Source of the DNA: Glandiceps talaboti
Taxonomy: Eukaryota; Hemichordata; Enteropneusta; Spengelidae
Length of the DNA stretch: 64,000 bases
Assembly (NCBI RefSeq): GCF_964340395.1
Contig: NC_135551.1
Coordinates: 9,659,379-9,723,378, forward strand
Direction: 5' to 3'
In this document: piece by piece, positions 58,111-64,000 of the stretch
Numbering within the stretch: position 1 is the stretch's first letter
Layout of the letters: each line of letters begins with the position of its first letter
The notes under the pieces: model-generated
What the model saw: the letters and a program-made list of their open reading frames with translations, nothing else
What the model was told of the DNA's origin: nothing
The model's database searches: none
Translations under genes and position numbers: made by a program

Positions 58111-59563
58111 CCTCCCGTAAGGGTACGAAAGGTAAAGGGGGATGTATGTCTGTCTGTGTGTGTGTGTGTGTCAGTCTGTGTGTATGTATGTATGTCCGTC
58201 TGTGTGTATATGTGTGTGTCTGTCTGTCTATGTCATAATTTTCTTAAAAACGGCTGGTTCAATTATAATTAAATTTGGTACATGTGTGGTACATAATGTG
58301 TGGTACATAATGTGTGGGGTAATGGCTAGACCTGATTAGTTTTGGAGCGAGATCTGTCCATGTAAATTACGGAAATTTGCATATCAATGAAATCAACTAA
58401 TTGTGCAATATCTTAAAACTGCATACTTCAATTTCAATATAAATAAGTATTTGTTAAATATAACAAAGTGCATTTGTCCTATAAAATGTGTTGATGTACC
58501 TTACAGTGTTGATGAATAATTTGCATAATTAATTATATTCGGTAATTAGTCTATATCTTAAGAATGCATACTTCAATCTCAATACAATTCAGTATGTACG
58601 TTAACTATAACAAATCGCATATGTCCTATAAACTTCGATGTACCTTACAGTGCTGATGAATAATTTGCATAATTAGCCATTCTCGGTTATTAGGCTATGT
58701 CTTAAGACTGCATACTTCAATTTCAATACAATTCAGTATATACGTTAACTATAACAAATCGCATATGTCTTATGAAGTTTGATCTACCTTACAGTGTTAA
58801 TGAATAATTTGCATAATTAATGATTTTCGGTAATTAGGCTATATCTTAAGAATGCATACTTCAATTTCAATACAATTCAGTACATACATTAACCATAACA
58901 AATCGCATATGTCCTATAAAGTTTGATATACCTTACAGTGTTAATGACTAATTTGCATAATTAATGATTTTCGGTAATTAGGCTATATCTTAAGACTGCA
59001 TACTTCAATTTCAATACAATTCAGTACATACATTAACCATAACAAATCGCATATGTCCTATAAAGTTTGATCTACCTTACAGTGTTAATGACTAATTTGC
59101 ATAATTAATGATTTTCGGTAATTAGGCTATATCTTAAGACTGCATACTTCAATTTCAATACAATTCAGTACATACGTTAACCATAACAATTCGCATATGT
59201 CCTATAAAGGTTGATATACCTTACAGTGTTAATGAATAATTTGCATAATTAATTATTTTCGGTAATTAGGCTATATCTTAAGAGTACATACTTGAATTTC
59301 AATATCATTTAGTACATAATGTTAACCATAACAAAGCGAGTTTGTCCTATAAAATTTGTTTAAATAGCTTACAGTTAATGAAAAAAATTGCATAATTAAC
59401 GATTTTAGGTATCTAGGCTGTATCTTAAAAATGCAAACTTCAAATTTCATATAATATGGTACATATATCAACCATAATAATACGCACCTGTCATATTAAT
59501 TTTGTTGATGCAACTTTTACTTTAATGAGTAATTTGCATAATTAGTGATTCCCTTACGGGAGG
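58111..59563. mobile_element. TIR element C2 carrying a 144-bp tandem satellite
   Basis: Perfect 13-bp terminal inverted repeats, CCTCCCGTAAGGG at 58111-58123 and its complement at 59551-59563. The adjoining GCATTCAGTTTAAA is shared with element C at 40.5 kb. No transposase reading frame; the body is mostly tandem repeats. Confidence 0.8.
58355..59550. repeat. 144-bp tandem repeat, about 8 copies
   Basis: TTACAG landmarks fall at 58501, 58645, 58789, 58933, 59077, 59221 and 59369, that is 144 bp apart five times and then 148. Each unit has TGCATACTTCAATTTCAATA, CGCATATGTCCTATAAA and AATTTGCATAATTA. Confidence 0.9.
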
Positions 59564-61053
59564 CATTCAGTTTAAATCTGATGGATTCTTACTTTACTAA
59601 ATTTGTGATATCAGTTTAACCTCTATTTATTTTTTTCAATGTACGATGACTTTGCGGATATGTTTCATGGCTGTAAGAAATTACAAGGTTTAAAGATTTC
59701 CGTGGGGAAATTGATATACATAAAGAAACAGGTTGGATTCTCATATTTCATGCAATCAAAACTGTAAACAGATATGAGATGCCTCAAAGGATAAGAGGGA
59801 CTATATCCTATTACAATGTGCACTGAGGTCAAGGAATAGATCAAGTTACTAACAAAATAGTGTGAGGATACTGCACCTTAGGATAAATAGGTTGGTTTGA
59901 AAAAGTGGGCGCTGCTTTAAGATTCCAAGCTGAAAAGACCAGCCATCACACGTATACAATTTACTAGCATAAGACAAATAAAGGAATATGAAAACTAAAA
60001 CAAATAATAAGTCCGACAACCATTTTCGAATTTCCGAAAAAAAACTGGTGTTTCACTTATGAATGTGGGAGAGAAAAATTGAAAACTTTGAAAAAAATCG
60101 AACATTTTTTGATAAGTTAAAGGGGTGTGTCGATTTTTAATTAACGAAATTATGATAACAGTTCCACCTCTATTTGTTCTTAAACGTACGACGTTAAGTA
60201 GGAATAGGCTGCAATATTCTTGAGCAGAACAAAAACAAAAACAGTTTAAATCTTGTATTCACAACATGATATACAATACAATATTTGAACATATATAGTG
60301 TCATATTTCATGCAATCCAAATCCTAAGCAGATGTGAGAAGCCTCTAAGTATACAGTGAGTATTCTCTTCCAATCGTACAAAGTCAGCAACGATTAAATT
60401 ACCTACAAAATGGTATGAAGTAGTTTGCCCAGGGAGATTGGATATCACTGAACATTTCCAGCTGACGAGATCAGACATCAAACCTATACAATTCACCTTT
60501 TTAAAGAGGGATTTAAACAGTATGGAACGAATAATGGCGATAATTTCCTAAATTGTTTGTTATTTTACAGTATAAATTATGTTGGCTCGGTGTTTCACTC
60601 ATGGGACATTACGTGTTAGACGCAAAGATAAACAAATTTCAACTTTCTTTGTAGCCTACTAACAATAACCAAGACAAAGGCATTTTTACTGCATGTGAAA
60701 TTTAAAACCTAGAACAAAAAATGATGAAAATTGCCTGAATGGTGTGCTATTTTATTTGTGATACTAAAACGCTAAAAGAAATCAAATGATCCGTATGTTA
60801 TATGACTGACACGTGTGTTTCTGTCCATTCGTTCGCAATATCTGCAAATTTACCACCTGGATCATATCGCATGGCTTAAACGCCATTTTCCTTGACAGAG
60901 TTTATTTTAACATCTGTGGTTTATAGTCTGGATTCAATAATATTCCGTTTAAAATAAAATGACATGTGTAGCCTTCTTCAAACTACTAAAAGAAAACTTG
61001 TGTTTATGTTCATGTATTTGTTATCACTGTTCATTCGCCTAATTAATTTCAAT

Positions 61054-61156
<103 letters not shown>

Positions 61157-62484
61157 CAGCATTGCTATTTTTACTTAACGTCTTTGCTAAGGAAACATGC
61201 CAAAAAGGTGTGGCCATGCAAGTATGCCATAATTTCCACGTATTCATACACATGCTTTTCATACAGAATTGTTATCGATATTTTGAATTTTGTCATCTGT
61301 GAGTAAGAAATCATTTGTTCTAAGTGATATTGTTGGTTTAATTCGTTCCAATCTTAGTATGGAAATGTCGACTACTATCCTTTCATAAGCCATACTTAAA
61401 ATATATATACAAATGTTAACGACTTACCTTCTTAATCAGACTGTTTGTTGAAACATTATTCTCGGATGAGTAAACATCTTCATTATTCCCAAAATATGTA
61501 ACGACCTAGTTGTGAGTCATTTCCAATGCTGAATAGTTAGCTTTGGCTTATACCTTTGAACACCTTGATGTATTTCTCCGTATCAGCTTTCTTATTAGCG
61601 TTGCTTTGAACGGCAGGAAGGTATTGGTGTAAGAGTTTGAAGTGCAGTTTATTTTGAACAGGTGGGATGTACGTAGCATTTGTCAACTGCAGTATGGGTG
61701 CGATTGTGGGCGGAGACACTACTTACATTTATAAATATATGAATACCCAATTCTTAGTGTATTTTGCGATCTATCAAAGAGTAAGAAGACTCTCTGTACT
61801 AGCTATTTCAAAATTTAAGAAAAAAGGAAAAGACGTTTAGTTTAAACGCTATGAACGACCCCATGTTCTATAAATATATATATAAATACATTTCTATTTC
61901 TAACATTGTATTTCAATCATGCTATGTTCATTCAACATGACACAACTTAAATGTGAATGTTGTTACCCCTAACAAACCCCCATGCTCTTATTTTTATTCT
62001 TTTAATTTACGCTGGTAGAATAAACATATATATATCTAACAAAGATATGTGTAATTAGATAGTAAAATATGGAGCCTGCTTTCTGTTTCATATACCGCTT
62101 GATAAACTGAGGAGTGGCTAACGATATGAAATATGAAATGATAAAAGCTTGAACTACCAAAATAGTGACTCCGCCCACTTCCAAACTGATACTGCAGGTA
62201 CTAATGCTACGTATCCCAGTTTTTCAAGACAAACTGCAATTCAATCTCTTATAGCAATTCCTTTCCTGCCTTTAAAGGAAGACTGATAAGGGCGTCGCAT
62301 GTATTCAGAGAAATACAACAAGGTGTTCAAACCCAATAAATCACTGCTAACTATTCAGCATTGGAAATGACTCACAACTAGGACGTTACATATTTTGAGA
62401 ATAACTAAGATGTTTACTCATCCAGGACTGATGTTGAACGAAGAGTCTGATTAACTAGGGTAAGTCATTAACATTTTATGAGAT

Positions 62485-62570
<86 letters not shown>
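62485..62570. repeat. AT microsatellite
   Basis: About 43 AT units directly adjoining the hairpin. Confidence 0.95.
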
Positions 62571-62574
<4 letters not shown>

Positions 62575-62668
62575 TTGGTAGTACTGGAACTCTTTCTTGG
62601 TTGTAACTCGTTAAAGGAAGACTGATAACGAGTTACAACCAAGAAAGAGTTCCAGTACTACCAAAACT
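62571..62668. repeat. Near-perfect hairpin, 43-bp arms, 12-bp loop
   Basis: 62571-62613 and 62626-62668 are complementary by eye over their full length, with loop AAGGAAGACTGA. The right arm continues into repeat D, also present at 47.4 kb. Confidence 0.9.
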
Positions 62669-63010
62669 ATTACGCTCTGCCACTGCGGTATAGATCACTG
62701 TTTTAGCAGATTGATACTCACCGAGTTATATGTTCGCCATTATTCGTTCCATTCTGTTTTAAATTCCTCTTTTTAAAAAACAGTGAATTGTACAGGTTTG
62801 ATGTCTGATCTCGTCAGCTGGAAATGTTCAGTGATATCCAATCTCCCTGGGCAAACTACTTCATACCATTTTGTTTGTAATTTAATCGTTGCTGACTTTG
62901 TACGATTGGAAAAGAATACTCACTGTACACTTTGGGGCATCTCAGATCTGCTTAGGATTTCGATTGCATGAAATATGTACACTATGTTCAAATATTGTAT
63001 TGCACGCTTA

Positions 63011-63820
63011 ATAGTTTCGAATGGCCCATGAACAACTTGCCAGTAAATGCAGAGGTAAAATAAGTGTTTACACTGGCGATATTGACGGTCTACTAGCATT
63101 TTGTATGTGACTGATAGTATGTATGGTCTCAACAACATTTGAAACTTCATTCTCACTGGAAATGCAGTAGGGAGTATGCCAAATGAAGGTATGTATATAA
63201 TTACTTATTTACAAATTATGACTAACCTGATAACGCTTTCTTAAACTTACTTTATTTATCTGCTGTCAGTCTTGCAAGTGCTAATTGCGTTCAAAGGTTT
63301 TATGGTGAACACGTAGTTTTGTTTTGGTTTTGTTTAGCAGTATCTGAGTTGCATTGTTGTTGAGACACAGTGTTCGGGCTCTGCGATATACAGACAATGA
63401 ATTATGTATTCTGATTTAAGACATGTTTATTTCACAAGAAAGTGTACATCGCACGCACAAATTGTATTGTGAACAGTTGACATTCGGACTTTACATTACT
63501 ATTCACAACGCAAAACATAGCTAACATTACACACTTTGAATAGCTAGAGATTTCTTAAATCTAGCTAAGATCCCACCTTACAGTTGACCTTTTAACTTCA
63601 CATAACGAGTGACTTCTGTAAGGCATTTGATGTCACATCCAACTGTTACAATTGAACTTGAGCTAATGAACTATCAGTCTTGCTGACACCAGAGTAAACA
63701 TTTCAATTTGAATTAATCATTGATGACATCAATGTGGCATCACCTCAATAGCCAGTGTTTGAACTTGACATAACTACTGACAATGTCAACCTTGGAAACA
63801 ACATAAACCATATTTAAACT
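63011..63820. other. Unassigned right flank
   Basis: AT-rich sequence with scattered short frames. No gene or clear repeat was recognised. Confidence 0.5.
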
Positions 63821-63825
63821 GAATG

Positions 63826-64000
63826 CCTTCCGTAAGGGTATACACAGTGAGTTTACACATTCCTTTAATCACTACGGGAAAATTGACAACATTTTGTTGA
63901 GTGGCACTGTACACGAAATTGAAACAATGATAAATATTTCACCTGTTTGTGAACTCCGCGCTCATTGTAAACCTATTTTAAGGCCAAGAAAAAATTGTTT
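63826..64000. mobile_element. TIR element C, third copy, cut by window end
   Basis: CCTTCCGTAAGGG at 63826-63838, then TTTACACATTCCTTTAATCA and TTTTGTTGAGTGGC as in 40535-40830. Only the 5' part is visible. Confidence 0.75.

Overview
The window reads as nuclear DNA of an invertebrate animal. It has spliced genes with GT-AG introns, extracellular animal domains (CUB, kringle, trefoil, LDL-receptor class A, leucine-rich repeats), non-LTR and Penelope-like retroelement debris, foldback and MITE-like elements, and very many AT, TATG, GATA and CT microsatellites. The best-supported gene family is the GRL101-like branch of leucine-rich-repeat GPCRs, which I associate with molluscs and other non-vertebrate animals. 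The sequence does not let me name the species or even the phylum safely.

The dominant structure is a very large imperfect palindrome. The left arm runs from base 1, and probably starts outside the window, to about 21152. The right arm runs from about 24186 to at least 49169 in inverted orientation. A spacer of about 3 kb separates them. Each arm carries a copy of the same giant receptor gene, and the two copies point tail to tail towards the centre. Homologous exons have identical length and phase in nearly all cases, but introns, microsatellites and transposon insertions differ. The arms therefore look like an old duplication rather than a trivial copy.

The right copy (minus strand, 57532 to 30441) is complete. 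I reconstruct 29 coding exons totalling 5925 nt (1974 codons plus stop). Order: signal peptide, trefoil, two unassigned beta-rich modules, kringle, EGF, a Link/lectin-like module, F5/8C discoidin (two exons), PAN/apple-like, CUB, C-type lectin (three exons), seven LDLa modules, LRR N-cap, four 24-residue LRRs, hinge, seven-transmembrane receptor, a small kinase-like stretch with DFG, and a repetitive Ser/Thr/Asn-rich tail. The left copy (plus strand, 1 to 17378) lacks its first eight exons and most of the ninth because the window starts there. Its 21 visible exons are open to a longer, intact tail.

The copies are diverging. The right copy has a nonsense codon and a later frame change in the tail repeats, and it lost a conserved lectin cysteine through a 6-bp deletion. 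The left copy carries a decayed extra piece of the CUB exon.

Both inner arms contain the same 5'-truncated CR1/L2-like retroelement, so that insertion predates the duplication. The central spacer holds a separate LINE with a YADD reverse transcriptase and one in-frame stop, plus a foldback repeat. The right flank, 57.5 to 64 kb, has no recognisable gene. It holds a TIR element loaded with a 144-bp tandem satellite, a nested inverted repeat and a near-perfect 43-bp-arm hairpin related to sequence near a Penelope-like remnant.
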